Assembly (NCBI GenBank): GCA_029866965.1
Contig: CP123444.1
Coordinates: forward strand, 785,501 to 849,500
DNA: 64,000 nt
Source: Flavobacteriaceae bacterium YJPT1-3
GTDB taxonomy: Bacteria > Bacteroidota > Bacteroidia > Flavobacteriales > Flavobacteriaceae
Direction: 5' to 3'
Part shown: piece by piece, positions 1-8,277 of the stretch
Layout of the letters: each line of letters opens with the position of its first letter
How positions within the stretch are numbered: position 1 is the stretch's first letter
The notes under the pieces: generated by a model
What the model was told of the DNA's origin: nothing
What the model saw: only the letters and a program-made list of their open reading frames with translations
Database searches by the model: none
Position numbers and translations under genes: made by a program

Positions 1-571
1 GGAATTGATCGATCTTACCATTTTTAAAAGTAGCAACGCCTCCAATACCCAGTTTCATGTTGAAGTCTAAGGCGCGTTTCGCTTGCGCGAAAGTCCCCGT
101 AAAGCAATGAAATATCCCGAAGAGCTGATCGTCCTTTTCCTGGGCCAACACTTCAAAAACTTCATCAAAAGCATCACGGCAATGAATAACGATGGGATAA
201 TTAAAGGCTTTCGCCCACTGGATCTGGGTGCGGAAAGCATCTTGCTGAATAGCCAGCGTACTTTGATCCCAATAGAGATCGATTCCGATCTCTCCTACGG
301 CATAAAAAGGACGTCGATCCAATTCTTGCTTGACCAATGTTAATTCTTCCTTATAATTTTCTTTGACATGGGTGGGATGCAGTCCCATCATTAAAAAGGC
401 GGCGTCGGGATAGTCTTTTTCCAGCGCATACATGCTTGCGTGGTAACTGCTGTCTATAGCCGGAATAAAAAAACGACGCACTCCCTGCTGTTGAGCTCTT
501 CGAATCATTTGCTTTCGATCGTCATCAAAAGCCTCACTGTATAAATGGGTATGCGTATCCGTCCAATTCAT
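1..571 (-). CDS. TatD family metal-dependent hydrolase (3' end beyond the window)
   Basis: The reverse strand gives about 190 residues from an ATG at 571 and runs off the left edge. The N-terminus has the metal-binding DTHTHL motif, followed by GLHPTH, GEIGIDLYW, VIHCRDA and FHCFTG, in the order expected for TatD-type TIM-barrel nucleases. Members of this family hydrolyse DNA 3' ends or act as D-aminoacyl-tRNA or quality-control hydrolases, so the exact substrate is not certain. Usual length is about 255 residues, so roughly the last quarter is missing. A one-mismatch variant of the window's iterated palindrome lies inside it at 80-93 and encodes part of TFAQAKR. The neighbouring gene is divergent. 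Confidence 0.9.
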   Translation of the reverse strand, partial: MNWTDTHTHLYSEAFDDDRKQMIRRAQQQGVRRFFIPAIDSSYHASMYALEKDYPDAAFLMMGLHPTHVKENYKEELTLVKQELDRRPFYAVGEIGIDLYWDQSTLAIQQDAFRTQIQWAKAFNYPIVIHCRDAFDEVFEVLAQEKDDQLFGIFHCFTGTFAQAKRALDFNMKLGIGGVATFKNGKIDQF

Positions 572-752
572 GCGGTAAAAGTAGGTGATTTTAAGCTATA
601 GAGATCCGGTCTCCTTCTTACTTAACATGATTTTTGTAGGTAAAGGGCTCAAATTCAATAATTAAAATACCAGCAAATGAACATTTTATCGATGTTTATA
701 TGTATTTCATCGAGTATATTAAATACCTATTATAGTAATTTTCAGTTACTTA

Positions 753-760
753 TATATTTG
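753..760 (+). promoter_or_regulatory. Bacteroidota -7 promoter element (TATATTTG)
   Basis: TATATTTG matches the TAnnTTTG -7 consensus and lies 20 bp upstream of the ATG at 781 in an AT-rich stretch. No clear -33 TTTG was picked out, so this is a half-supported promoter. Confidence 0.5.
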
Positions 761-780
761 TACCCCCAAATCATATACTT

Positions 781-2943
781 ATGAAACAAGTACTACTCTT
801 GAGTGGTTTACTTTTTACAACCTTGCTCTATGCCCAAGTGGGCATTCAAACCACCAATCCACAATCTCTTTTAGACCTTTCCACCCTGGATCCCTCCAAT
901 CCGGATGCCAGTGATGGTTTGCTCATTCCGCGTATGAGTACTTTTCCAAGTACCAATCCCACGGGTACGCAACACGGAATGCTGGTCTACCTCAACACAG
1001 ATCTAACTGACCATACGGTAGACACCACTCCACGTGATTATCCTGCTGGATTTTACTATTGGAATAGCTCGCTCACCGACTGGTCGGCGATCAGTGCAGA
1101 TGACGATGCCTGGAAACGTACCGGCAACGCCAACATCACCCCCGGCACCCATTTTCTAGGAACCACCAATGCTTCTGAGATTGAATTTCGAGTCAATAAT
1201 CGATCCCTGGGTAATCTTACAGAAAAAGGGCAGTTTACTCTGGATTCCGAAGGACAATCGGTATTTATCGGAGTTAATGCGGGAGCCAACGATGCTCCAG
1301 CGGATGCCTCTGATTTTCATCAAAGTGTGGCTATCGGATACGGCGCTTATGAAAATAATACCGATGGCCAAAATAATGTAGCTGTGGGTTACCTAGCGCT
1401 TGCGGCAAATACTACTGGAAATCTGAATACAGCTATTGGCCATGAAGCACTACGATCTAATACCACGGGTGTTTCTAATACGGCAGTTGGAAACGACGCA
1501 CTAGAAGTAAATACCACAGGAAGAAGAAATGTAGCGGTAGGTTTCGACGCCTTAGAAGAAAATACGACAGGCGATGAGAACACAGCCATAGGTTACGATG
1601 CATTAACTCTCAATACTACTGGTGGTTTTAATACAGCACTTGGCTTTGGAGCTCTTGGAAACAACACCACGGCCAATGACAATACTGCAGTTGGCTATAA
1701 CGCCTTAACTGCCAACACCACAGGGGATGCTAATGTGGCGGTAGGGCATGATGCTTTACTATCAAATACAACCGGCCGTGAAAACGTGGTGATGGGTGAA
1801 GATGGTGCTGAACTGCTCACCACGGGAAGCGGCAATACCGTGGTTGGATCAGATGCCTTTGATCTGGGTACTACGGGAAATAATAATGTGATCCTTGGTC
1901 GAGATGCGGGAAGTACGCTTACTACCGGCTCTTCTAATGTAGTCATTGGTGCTTATGCCAACAATACCGGAACTGCTGTAATTGAATCTACGGCGGTAGG
2001 CTACTCTTCCATTGCCTCTCAAAACAAATCATTGGCTTATGGAGCCTATGCTCAGGCTACCGGTGTAGAGGCTATCGCTTTAGGAGCCAATACCATTGCC
2101 TCGGGTGAGGACAGTGTGGCCATAGGTGATGATGCAGAAGCTCATTCTGAAGAGAGTATAGCGATTGGGAATAATGTGGTCGTAACAGGAGGTTCGGAAG
2201 AGTCTCAAGCTTTAGGACATACGACCAGAATTGAAAACAATTCAGACCTTGTTACACTCTTAGGTTCGTATTCTACGAGTAACAACGTTCAAAATGCGGT
2301 CTCATTAGGTCATAATGCGACCCTTCAAGGAGCTTCGACTAATGTTTTATCTGTGGGAAACAATAACGTCATTGATGGTGGGGTGTCTAATGTTGCTGCT
2401 TTAGGAAGTTCAATCACCATAAATAATAGCTATACCAACTCCACCGGAGTGGGTTATCAAGCCTCCCCTACGCAATCCAACCAAATCCGACTGGGAAATA
2501 CGAACATCACTAACATCATGGGTCAGGTGGCCATCACCACCACTTCCGATAAACGCTTTAAGAAAGAGGTAAAGAAAGATGTTGCCGGACTGGAATTTAT
2601 CACCCGATTGGAACCGGTAAGCTATGTTTTTGATAAGGTCAAACTGAGCCAACACCTCAATGAAGATCAACTTCCGGAAGCGACTCAGGAGCGAACCGTA
2701 GGTTTTATGGCACAGGATGTGGAACGCATTGCGAATGAAATCGGATTCGATTTCTCTGGGATTAAGACGCCTGACGCCGAAAACGACATCTACGGTTTAT
2801 CTTACGCCTCCTTTGTAGTACCCTTAGTCAAAGCCGTCCAGGAGCAGCAAACAGAACTAGAAATCCTACGTAAAAAAGTAGAAGAACTGGAAACGCTTAA
2901 AGCCGAATTCGCTGCGCTGAAAGCCCTGTTACTGGAAGAATAA
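781..2943 (+). CDS. Secreted head-repeat protein with C-terminal peptidase S74 (intramolecular chaperone) domain
   Basis: This 720-residue protein begins with a Sec signal peptide (MKQVLLLSGLLF, cut near YAQ). A flavobacterial N-domain carrying GLLIPRM follows. Residues about 199-385 are eleven 17-residue repeats of the type NTAvGydALxxNTTGxx, resembling YadA/trimeric-autotransporter head repeats. More degenerate AIGxxA repeats follow to about residue 560. The C-terminus has SDKRFKKEVK near residue 589, the Ser/Lys autocleavage motif of endosialidase-type chaperone domains, then FMAQDVE and YASFVVPLVKAVQEQ, and ends in a coiled coil. I infer a trimeric surface fibre whose chaperone domain trims itself. 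No T9SS sorting domain is visible. The gene stands alone between a promoter and a terminator. Confidence 0.85.
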   Translation: MKQVLLLSGLLFTTLLYAQVGIQTTNPQSLLDLSTLDPSNPDASDGLLIPRMSTFPSTNPTGTQHGMLVYLNTDLTDHTVDTTPRDYPAGFYYWNSSLTDWSAISADDDAWKRTGNANITPGTHFLGTTNASEIEFRVNNRSLGNLTEKGQFTLDSEGQSVFIGVNAGANDAPADASDFHQSVAIGYGAYENNTDGQNNVAVGYLALAANTTGNLNTAIGHEALRSNTTGVSNTAVGNDALEVNTTGRRNVAVGFDALEENTTGDENTAIGYDALTLNTTGGFNTALGFGALGNNTTANDNTAVGYNALTANTTGDANVAVGHDALLSNTTGRENVVMGEDGAELLTTGSGNTVVGSDAFDLGTTGNNNVILGRDAGSTLTTGSSNVVIGAYANNTGTAVIESTAVGYSSIASQNKSLAYGAYAQATGVEAIALGANTIASGEDSVAIGDDAEAHSEESIAIGNNVVVTGGSEESQALGHTTRIENNSDLVTLLGSYSTSNNVQNAVSLGHNATLQGASTNVLSVGNNNVIDGGVSNVAALGSSITINNSYTNSTGVGYQASPTQSNQIRLGNTNITNIMGQVAITTTSDKRFKKEVKKDVAGLEFITRLEPVSYVFDKVKLSQHLNEDQLPEATQERTVGFMAQDVERIANEIGFDFSGIKTPDAENDIYGLSYASFVVPLVKAVQEQQTELEILRKKVEELETLKAEFAALKALLLEE
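1375..1935 (+). repeat. Eleven 51-bp in-frame tandem repeats
   Basis: Units of exactly 51 bp run without indels from the codon at 1375 to 1935. Each encodes a 17-residue head repeat containing G-x-x-A-L and N-T-T-G. Copies have diverged at the DNA level, with synonymous and variable positions, so recent slippage is unlikely. Confidence 0.85.
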
Positions 2944-2965
2944 TTCAATCAACATTCAATTTTTA

Positions 2966-2993
2966 GAAGACCGGTAAGCCCGGTCTTTTTTTA
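2966..2993 (+). terminator. Rho-independent terminator
   Basis: The stem AGACCGG/CCGGTCT with a TAAGC loop is followed by a run of T, about 25 bp after the stop of the S74 protein gene. Confidence 0.85.
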
Positions 2994-3082
2994 TTTCACC
3001 CTACTCCTCTTATTTCAGCAGCACCAGAATATGTATCTTTAGTTCCCATACCACGATGTCTAATCTAACCCAATATATTCTT

Positions 3083-4861
3083 ATGAAACCAGCTGCTTTC
3101 TTTCTCTTCCTAAGCCTATTTTTTATTTCCTGCCAGGATCAGGAAACCACTCCAGACGATACCAGAGACAACTTTGATGCCCTGCTCGATGCTTACTATA
3201 AAGAAGGACTGCAACTCAATCCCTTAAACGCAACCATGGCGGGAGATGATCGGTTCAACGATCAATTCCCTAATCTATTGAGTGACGATTACAAGCAACG
3301 CCTAAAAGCTTATTACACCAAATATCAGGATACCTTATCCTCTTTCCCCGACGCCCAATTGAGCGATAGTCAACAAATGAGCAAGGCGATCTTGGAGTGG
3401 GATACTCAGGTCAATCTCGAACTGATGACCTACAACAAAGACCTTATGCCTATTGATCAAATGTGGTCGCCTCACCTCATGATTGGGCAACTGTCCAGCG
3501 GTGCCAGTGCACAACCGTTCAATTCCACCCAGGATTATCGCAACTGGCAAAATCGTGTGGACGAATACCTGATTTGGTTAGAGAGCGCTGAAGCCAAAAT
3601 GCGTCAGGGTATGGAAGAAGGCTATGTACTGCCTAAATCCTTGACCAAAAAAGTAATCCCTCAGATGGACGCGCTGACCAACATCAACGTAGAAGAGCAC
3701 TTGTTCTACGGTCCCATTAAAAATTTACCGGATAGTCTCTCGGAAGAAGACAAAGCAGCGATCAAAGCCGACTACGAGTTGATGATCTCCGAAAAAGTAG
3801 TTCCGGCTTACAGTAAAATGCGCGATTTTCTGCAGGAAGAGTACCTACCGACAGGACGCGAAACTTCGGGCTACGGCGATCTACCGGACGGATCGGATTA
3901 CTACAATTTTGCCATCAAATATTTTACGACGACCACCGTGAGCGCCGATTCTATCCATCAGCTCGGACTGAGTGAAGTGGCTCGCATTCGGGGGGAAATG
4001 GAAAAAGTGAAAGAGCAGGTAGGTTTCGAAGGTGATCTTCAATCCTTCTTCAATTACGTGCGTAACAATAAAGAGTTGATGCCCTACGATACTCCGGAGC
4101 AGATTATTGAACATTTTAACGCCATCCACGATCGCATGAAACCACAGATCGATCAATTGTTCAGTTTACAACCTAAGACCGCCTTCGAGGTACGGCGAAC
4201 GGAAGCCTTTAGAGAAAATTCGGCCAGCGCCGAGTACAATCCAGGGTCATTAGACGGAACCCGTCCCGGCATTTTCTATACGCCCATCCCTGATGCCTCT
4301 GCCTACAACATCTATTCGGATGAATCACTCTTTCTTCATGAAGCCATTCCAGGCCATCATTATCAAATCTCACTCACGCAGGAAAGTGAAGTACTTCCGG
4401 AGTTCAGAAAAACCTTATGGTACAGCGCTTATGGGGAAGGTTGGGCTCTGTACTCCGAATCCCTGGGTAAAGAATTGGGCTTATATACTGATCCCTATCA
4501 ATACTTTGGTATGCTTGGCGCGGAAATGCATCGTGCGGTGCGCCTGGTAGTCGATACCGGTATTCATTCTAAAGGCTGGACCCGTGAGCAGGCGATCCAA
4601 TATTGCCTGGAGAATGAAGCCGAAAGCGAGGCCAGCATCATCTCTGAAATCGAGCGTTATATGGCCATGCCCGGACAGGCCCTATCTTATAAAATCGGGC
4701 AGTTAAAAATTCGCGAACTGCGATCCAAGGCCAATGAAGCACTTGGCGATCAATTTGACATCAAAGAATTTCACAAAGAGGTTCTGGAAACCGGTTGTAT
4801 TCCCCTCGCGCTGCTTGAGGAAAAGATCAATGGGTGGATAGCTTCTAAACAAAGTAATTAA
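3083..4861 (+). CDS. DUF885 family lipoprotein, putative metallopeptidase
   Basis: The 592-residue product starts with a lipoprotein signal peptide ending in FFISC, so it is probably lipid-anchored in the envelope. The ATG at 3083 is chosen over an in-frame ATG at 3056 because it places a compact Lys/hydrophobic signal at the N-terminus. The C-terminal half contains FLHEAIPGHHYQ, a HExxxGH zinc-site motif, followed by the conserved YGEGWALYSE and a downstream EAESE segment. These are typical of DUF885, a family usually predicted to be zinc peptidases of about 550-600 residues. The substrate is unknown. It is followed after 30 bp by purT on the same strand. Confidence 0.85.
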   Translation: MKPAAFFLFLSLFFISCQDQETTPDDTRDNFDALLDAYYKEGLQLNPLNATMAGDDRFNDQFPNLLSDDYKQRLKAYYTKYQDTLSSFPDAQLSDSQQMSKAILEWDTQVNLELMTYNKDLMPIDQMWSPHLMIGQLSSGASAQPFNSTQDYRNWQNRVDEYLIWLESAEAKMRQGMEEGYVLPKSLTKKVIPQMDALTNINVEEHLFYGPIKNLPDSLSEEDKAAIKADYELMISEKVVPAYSKMRDFLQEEYLPTGRETSGYGDLPDGSDYYNFAIKYFTTTTVSADSIHQLGLSEVARIRGEMEKVKEQVGFEGDLQSFFNYVRNNKELMPYDTPEQIIEHFNAIHDRMKPQIDQLFSLQPKTAFEVRRTEAFRENSASAEYNPGSLDGTRPGIFYTPIPDASAYNIYSDESLFLHEAIPGHHYQISLTQESEVLPEFRKTLWYSAYGEGWALYSESLGKELGLYTDPYQYFGMLGAEMHRAVRLVVDTGIHSKGWTREQAIQYCLENEAESEASIISEIERYMAMPGQALSYKIGQLKIRELRSKANEALGDQFDIKEFHKEVLETGCIPLALLEEKINGWIASKQSN

Positions 4862-4891
4862 GACCGCCATACCTCAAACGCAACTCCAATC

Positions 4892-6055
4892 ATGCAAAAA
4901 AAGATCGTCCTGCTGGGAAGCGGTGAACTGGGAAAAGAATTTGTAATCGCTGCTCAACGCCTGGGGCAGACCGTCATCGCTGTAGATGCTTACCCCAACG
5001 CCCCGGCCATGCAGGTGGCTGATGGTTCAGAGGTGATCAATATGCTGGATGGGGCAGCCCTAGATGCCCTTATAGCAAAACACAATCCGGACTACATTGT
5101 TCCTGAAATTGAAGCCATCCGCACGGAGCGCCTCTACGACTACGAGAAAAAAGGAATCGTGGTCGTTCCCAGCGCCAAGGCCGTCAATTACACCATGAAC
5201 CGCAAGGCCATCCGCGACCTGGCTGCTCAAGACTTAGGGTTAAGGACCGCCGACTATCGCTATGCCCAGTCGGCCGAAGCACTGCATAAAGCCGTTCAGG
5301 AAATAGGGATGCCTTGCGTGGTCAAACCCCTCATGTCCTCCAGCGGAAAAGGACAAAGCACCATCCGGAAAGAGGAGGAGATCGAGACCGCCTGGAATTA
5401 TGCCCAATTAGGATCTCGCGGCGATGTCGCCGAGGTAATCGTGGAGGCCTTTGTACACTTTGACTACGAGATCACCCTGCTTACGCTTACCCAAAAGAAG
5501 GGCACGACTTTATTCTGTCCACCCATTGGGCATAGGCAAGAACGTGGTGATTACCAGGAAAGCTGGCAGCCAGCCCGTATGGAAGAAGCGCACCTCAAGG
5601 AAGCTCAACACATGGCCGATCAAGTGACCAGGGCCCTGGGAGGTGCGGGCATTTGGGGGGTTGAATTTTTTGTCGCCAAAGATGGGGTCTATTTTTCGGA
5701 ACTTTCTCCAAGACCTCACGATACAGGAATGGTCACCTTGGCCAATACCCAAAACTTCAATGAATTTGAATTGCATCTGCGGGCCATTTTGGGTCTTAAG
5801 GTAGCAGAGATTACGCAAGAACGGATTGGCGCCAGTGCGGTGCTTTTGGCCAATGATCATCTGGAACATCCCCGTTTTGAAGGCATTGAAGCCATCGCTA
5901 CTGCAGCACGTGCTGACTTTCGCCTGTTTGGCAAACCCAATGCACGACCCTATCGAAGAATGGGGGTGGTCGTTACCTATGACTCGCTTGAGGGGGATGT
6001 GATCTCCACAACACAACGCGCTAAAACATTGGCGGAAAAGGTTAAAATAGTTTGA
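4892..6055 (+). CDS. purT: Formate-dependent phosphoribosylglycinamide formyltransferase (GAR transformylase 2)
   Basis: This 387-residue ATP-grasp enzyme uses formate and ATP to formylate GAR in the third step of purine synthesis, without folate. The N-terminal GSGELGKEF loop binds GAR. The central ATP-grasp region carries [14 protein letters not shown], and the metal-ligand segment shows [24 protein letters not shown], all typical of PurT. Length matches the family (about 390). It sits 30 bp behind the DUF885 gene, and a GTG-start protease gene follows, possibly in one transcript. Nothing is missing from the motifs. Confidence 0.96.
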   Translation: MQKKIVLLGSGELGKEFVIAAQRLGQTVIAVDAYPNAPAMQVADGSEVINMLDGAALDALIAKHNPDYIVPEIEAIRTERLYDYEKKGIVVVPSAKAVNYTMNRKAIRDLAAQDLGLRTADYRYAQSAEALHKAVQEIGMPCVVKPLMSSSGKGQSTIRKEEEIETAWNYAQLGSRGDVAEVIVEAFVHFDYEITLLTLTQKKGTTLFCPPIGHRQERGDYQESWQPARMEEAHLKEAQHMADQVTRALGGAGIWGVEFFVAKDGVYFSELSPRPHDTGMVTLANTQNFNEFELHLRAILGLKVAEITQERIGASAVLLANDHLEHPRFEGIEAIATAARADFRLFGKPNARPYRRMGVVVTYDSLEGDVISTTQRAKTLAEKVKIV

Positions 6056-6092
6056 TCAACATAACCGTCGAAATCTAAAGTATACATCCTCC

Positions 6093-6530
6093 GTGGCTTC
6101 ACTCAGACAATTCTTACTGGATAAAGGCTATAAGCGTATCCGGCTGCACAGCACCAATACCAACCATCTGGAAATTAATGCGGTGTTGAATGGGGTACAC
6201 GGCACCTTTATCTTGGATACCGGCGCCTCAAGCACCTGTATCGACTTTACCGCCGCAGAACGCTATCACCTACTCGCCGAAGACAGTGAAGTGCGTGCTG
6301 CAGGGGCAGGAAACAGCAGTATGCACACCCAATTAGCACAAGGCAATCAGCTTAAAATTGGCCAATGGGAACGGAAAGACTGGTCTGTGGTCCTCTTTGA
6401 TCTTTCCCACGTCAACAATGCCCTTCGCGAACATCAAGCCAATGAAGTGGATGGGATCATTGGCGCAGATGTACTGGAAGCCGGAAAAGGGATTATTGAT
6501 TATAAGTATAAATGCCTGTATTTAAAATAG
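6093..6530 (+). CDS. Retropepsin-like aspartic protease domain protein
   Basis: This small 145-residue protein has the pepsin-clan motif FILDTGASSTCID near residue 40 and a second hydrophobic-glycine motif, DGIIGADVL, near residue 120. It has one catalytic Asp per chain, so it would work as a homodimer, like retropepsins. No signal peptide or membrane segment is seen, which suggests the cytoplasm. The start is a GTG at 6093; no upstream ATG in frame is convincing and no strong ribosome site is visible. The substrate is unknown. It is the last gene before a non-coding repeat patch. Confidence 0.8.
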   Translation: MASLRQFLLDKGYKRIRLHSTNTNHLEINAVLNGVHGTFILDTGASSTCIDFTAAERYHLLAEDSEVRAAGAGNSSMHTQLAQGNQLKIGQWERKDWSVVLFDLSHVNNALREHQANEVDGIIGADVLEAGKGIIDYKYKCLYLK

Positions 6531-6661
6531 AAACCGGCAAGCAGTTCCCTCAAGCGAAGTCGAGAAGTCATATCTCCGTTGAGAACGCTGTTGATTTGTT
6601 GAGCTGTTGAGTCATTAAACTGTTGAGTAGTCGTAAGACGGATATTTTAGGGTTTGGAACA

Positions 6662-6710
6662 CAGGTCACTTCGAGCGGAGTCAAGAAGGGCATACCAGTG
6701 GACTTAACAG
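6662..6710 (+). repeat. 49-bp intergenic direct repeat, copy 1
   Basis: It starts CAGGTCACTTCGAGCGG and is followed 110 bp later by a copy with 45 of 49 bases identical. The CTTCGAGCGGAGTC core can fold back on itself (GACTC/GAGTC-like complementarity). Confidence 0.85.
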
Positions 6711-6771
6711 GAAGAGATCGCTCACCTCTGTTCGAGATGGCTACGTATTTTTAAAATTAATACCAGGAATC

Positions 6772-6820
6772 CAGGTCACTTCGAGCGGAGTCGAGAAGCG
6801 CATACCAGTGGACCCAACAG
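6772..6820 (+). repeat. 49-bp intergenic direct repeat, copy 2
   Basis: Differs from copy 1 at four positions (two in the CGAGAAGCG segment, two in GACCCAACAG). A shorter relative, AAGCGAAGTCGAGAAG, is at about 6551-6566. Confidence 0.85.
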
Positions 6821-6886
6821 CATGTGGTTGCTACTTGCTCTCGAGATGACCACTAACTAGAAACTATTCGTAATCCTACCCCAAAT

Positions 6887-6917
6887 AAAAAAGGACCTCC
6901 ATTGAGGTCCTTTTTTA
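6887..6917. terminator. Bidirectional terminator between the protease gene and odhB
   Basis: The perfect stem AAGGACCTC/GAGGTCCTT (6891-6899 and 6904-6912) with a 4-base loop is flanked by A-run and T-run, so it can act on both strands. Confidence 0.9.
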
Positions 6918-6935
6918 TTTTTAAGAGGTCGTTTT

Positions 6936-8234
6936 CTAAAGCTCCAGAGCTCTCTCTATGTCTCCGTTCATCAAGTGCTCCTTAGGATTTTCTAAGGCTT
7001 CTTTAACCGCCACTAAGAATCCTACTGATTCCTTTCCATCGATGATACGGTGGTCGTACGATAAGGCGACATACATTACCGGTGCAATGGCGATGGCTCC
7101 ATCGCGAGCTACCGGACGCTCCACGATATTGTGCATCCCTAAAATAGCAGATTGCGGTGGGTTGATGATGGGTGTAGAAAGCATACTTCCAAAAACACCA
7201 CCATTAGTAATGGTAAAGGTACCTCCGGTCATTTCGTCTACGGTGATCTCCCCTTCGCGAGCTCGAATGGCCAGTCGCTTCACTTCACTTTCGATTCCGC
7301 GGAAGCTTAAATTTTCTGCATTGCGGATCACGGGCACCATCAATCCTTTAGGTCCGGAGACAGCGATCGAAATGTCCTTAAAGTCAAAGGTGACCATCTC
7401 TTTCCCATCGATCATGCTGTTTACGGCCGGAAACTCATCCAGGGCACGCACCACAGCTTTAGTAAAGAAAGACATAAAGCCCAGACTGACTCCGTGCTTT
7501 TCTTTAAAAGTCTCTTTGTACTCATTACGCAGTTCAAAAATAGCAGACATGTCCACCTCATTGAAGGTAGTCAGCATTGCGGTTTCATTCTTGACTGAAA
7601 CCAGGCGCTCGGCCACCTTGCGGCGCAACATGGAGAGCTTAGATCGCGATTCTCCACGACTGCCGGGACCCGGAGTACCCATACTGGGCTTAGCCTGAAC
7701 CGCATCGTCTTTGGTAATACGACCATCGCGTCCGGATCCTTGCACCGACTTGGAATCAATGCCTTTCTCGTCCAGGATCTTTTTAGCAGCGGGAGAAGCA
7801 GTTCCCGTAGCGTAATTGGTCTTATCTTGCTGTTGGTTCTGTGTAGAAGGTTTAGACGGCGTTTGGGTTTTTGCCTCCGCCTTTTCATTCGTATCCTTCG
7901 TTTTCGCGTCTTTTTTGCTCAATTCTTTCTCCGCATGACCTCCGCTGCCTTCATCTCCGGAATGCCCTTTCTTTTTGTCCGATCCGCCCGGTTTTGGGGC
8001 ATCCGTATCAATAAGACAAACCACCTCTCCTACGGCTACAGCATCGCCTTCTTCCGCTTTTAGGGTGATAATCCCACTAGCTTCCGCAGGCAATTCTAAG
8101 GTTGCTTTATCGCTATCTACTTCGGCTACCGCCTGGTCTTTCTCGACATAATCTCCGTCTTCAACCAGCCATTGGGCGATTTCTACTTCGGTGATGGATT
8201 CCCCCGGAGAGGGCACTTTCATTTCTAAAGGCAT
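6936..8234 (-). CDS. odhB: 2-oxoglutarate dehydrogenase E2, dihydrolipoamide succinyltransferase
   Basis: The 432-residue product has one lipoyl domain with the modified lysine at about 43 (DSDKATLE). A charged Lys/Glu/Gly-rich linker (about 80-145) follows, then a peripheral E3/E1-binding domain (SPAAKKILDEKG, about 150-180) and the catalytic domain ending in SYDHRIIDGKE, which carries the active His and Asp. It transfers succinyl groups to CoA in the TCA cycle. It lies 43 bp downstream of the E1 gene on the same strand, so the two form an operon. No E3 gene is adjacent. The disulfide reductase at 47025-48377 is not a convincing E3 (see its entry). Confidence 0.95.
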   Translation of the reverse strand: MPLEMKVPSPGESITEVEIAQWLVEDGDYVEKDQAVAEVDSDKATLELPAEASGIITLKAEEGDAVAVGEVVCLIDTDAPKPGGSDKKKGHSGDEGSGGHAEKELSKKDAKTKDTNEKAEAKTQTPSKPSTQNQQQDKTNYATGTASPAAKKILDEKGIDSKSVQGSGRDGRITKDDAVQAKPSMGTPGPGSRGESRSKLSMLRRKVAERLVSVKNETAMLTTFNEVDMSAIFELRNEYKETFKEKHGVSLGFMSFFTKAVVRALDEFPAVNSMIDGKEMVTFDFKDISIAVSGPKGLMVPVIRNAENLSFRGIESEVKRLAIRAREGEITVDEMTGGTFTITNGGVFGSMLSTPIINPPQSAILGMHNIVERPVARDGAIAIAPVMYVALSYDHRIIDGKESVGFLVAVKEALENPKEHLMNGDIERALEL

Positions 8235-8277
8235 AATTCTATCTATTAGTTGGGGATCCCGAAAGATCCTGCTATTT

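Larger units (their letters stand above)
6531..6935. other. Non-coding stretch with repeats and a terminator
   Basis: About 400 bp between convergent genes with no supportable ORF. It contains a partial repeat copy near 6549-6575, two 49-bp direct repeats (6662-6710 and 6772-6820) and a shared terminator at 6887-6917. Several GTTGAG words cluster at 6577-6630. Confidence 0.8.

Noticed and set aside
83-343. Plus-strand ORF over the left edge
   Set aside because: It is the shadow of the TatD gene on the other strand, whose motifs are unmistakable.
3056-3082. Earlier ATG for the DUF885 gene
   Set aside because: It puts nine polar residues before a clean lipoprotein signal; 3083 fits better.
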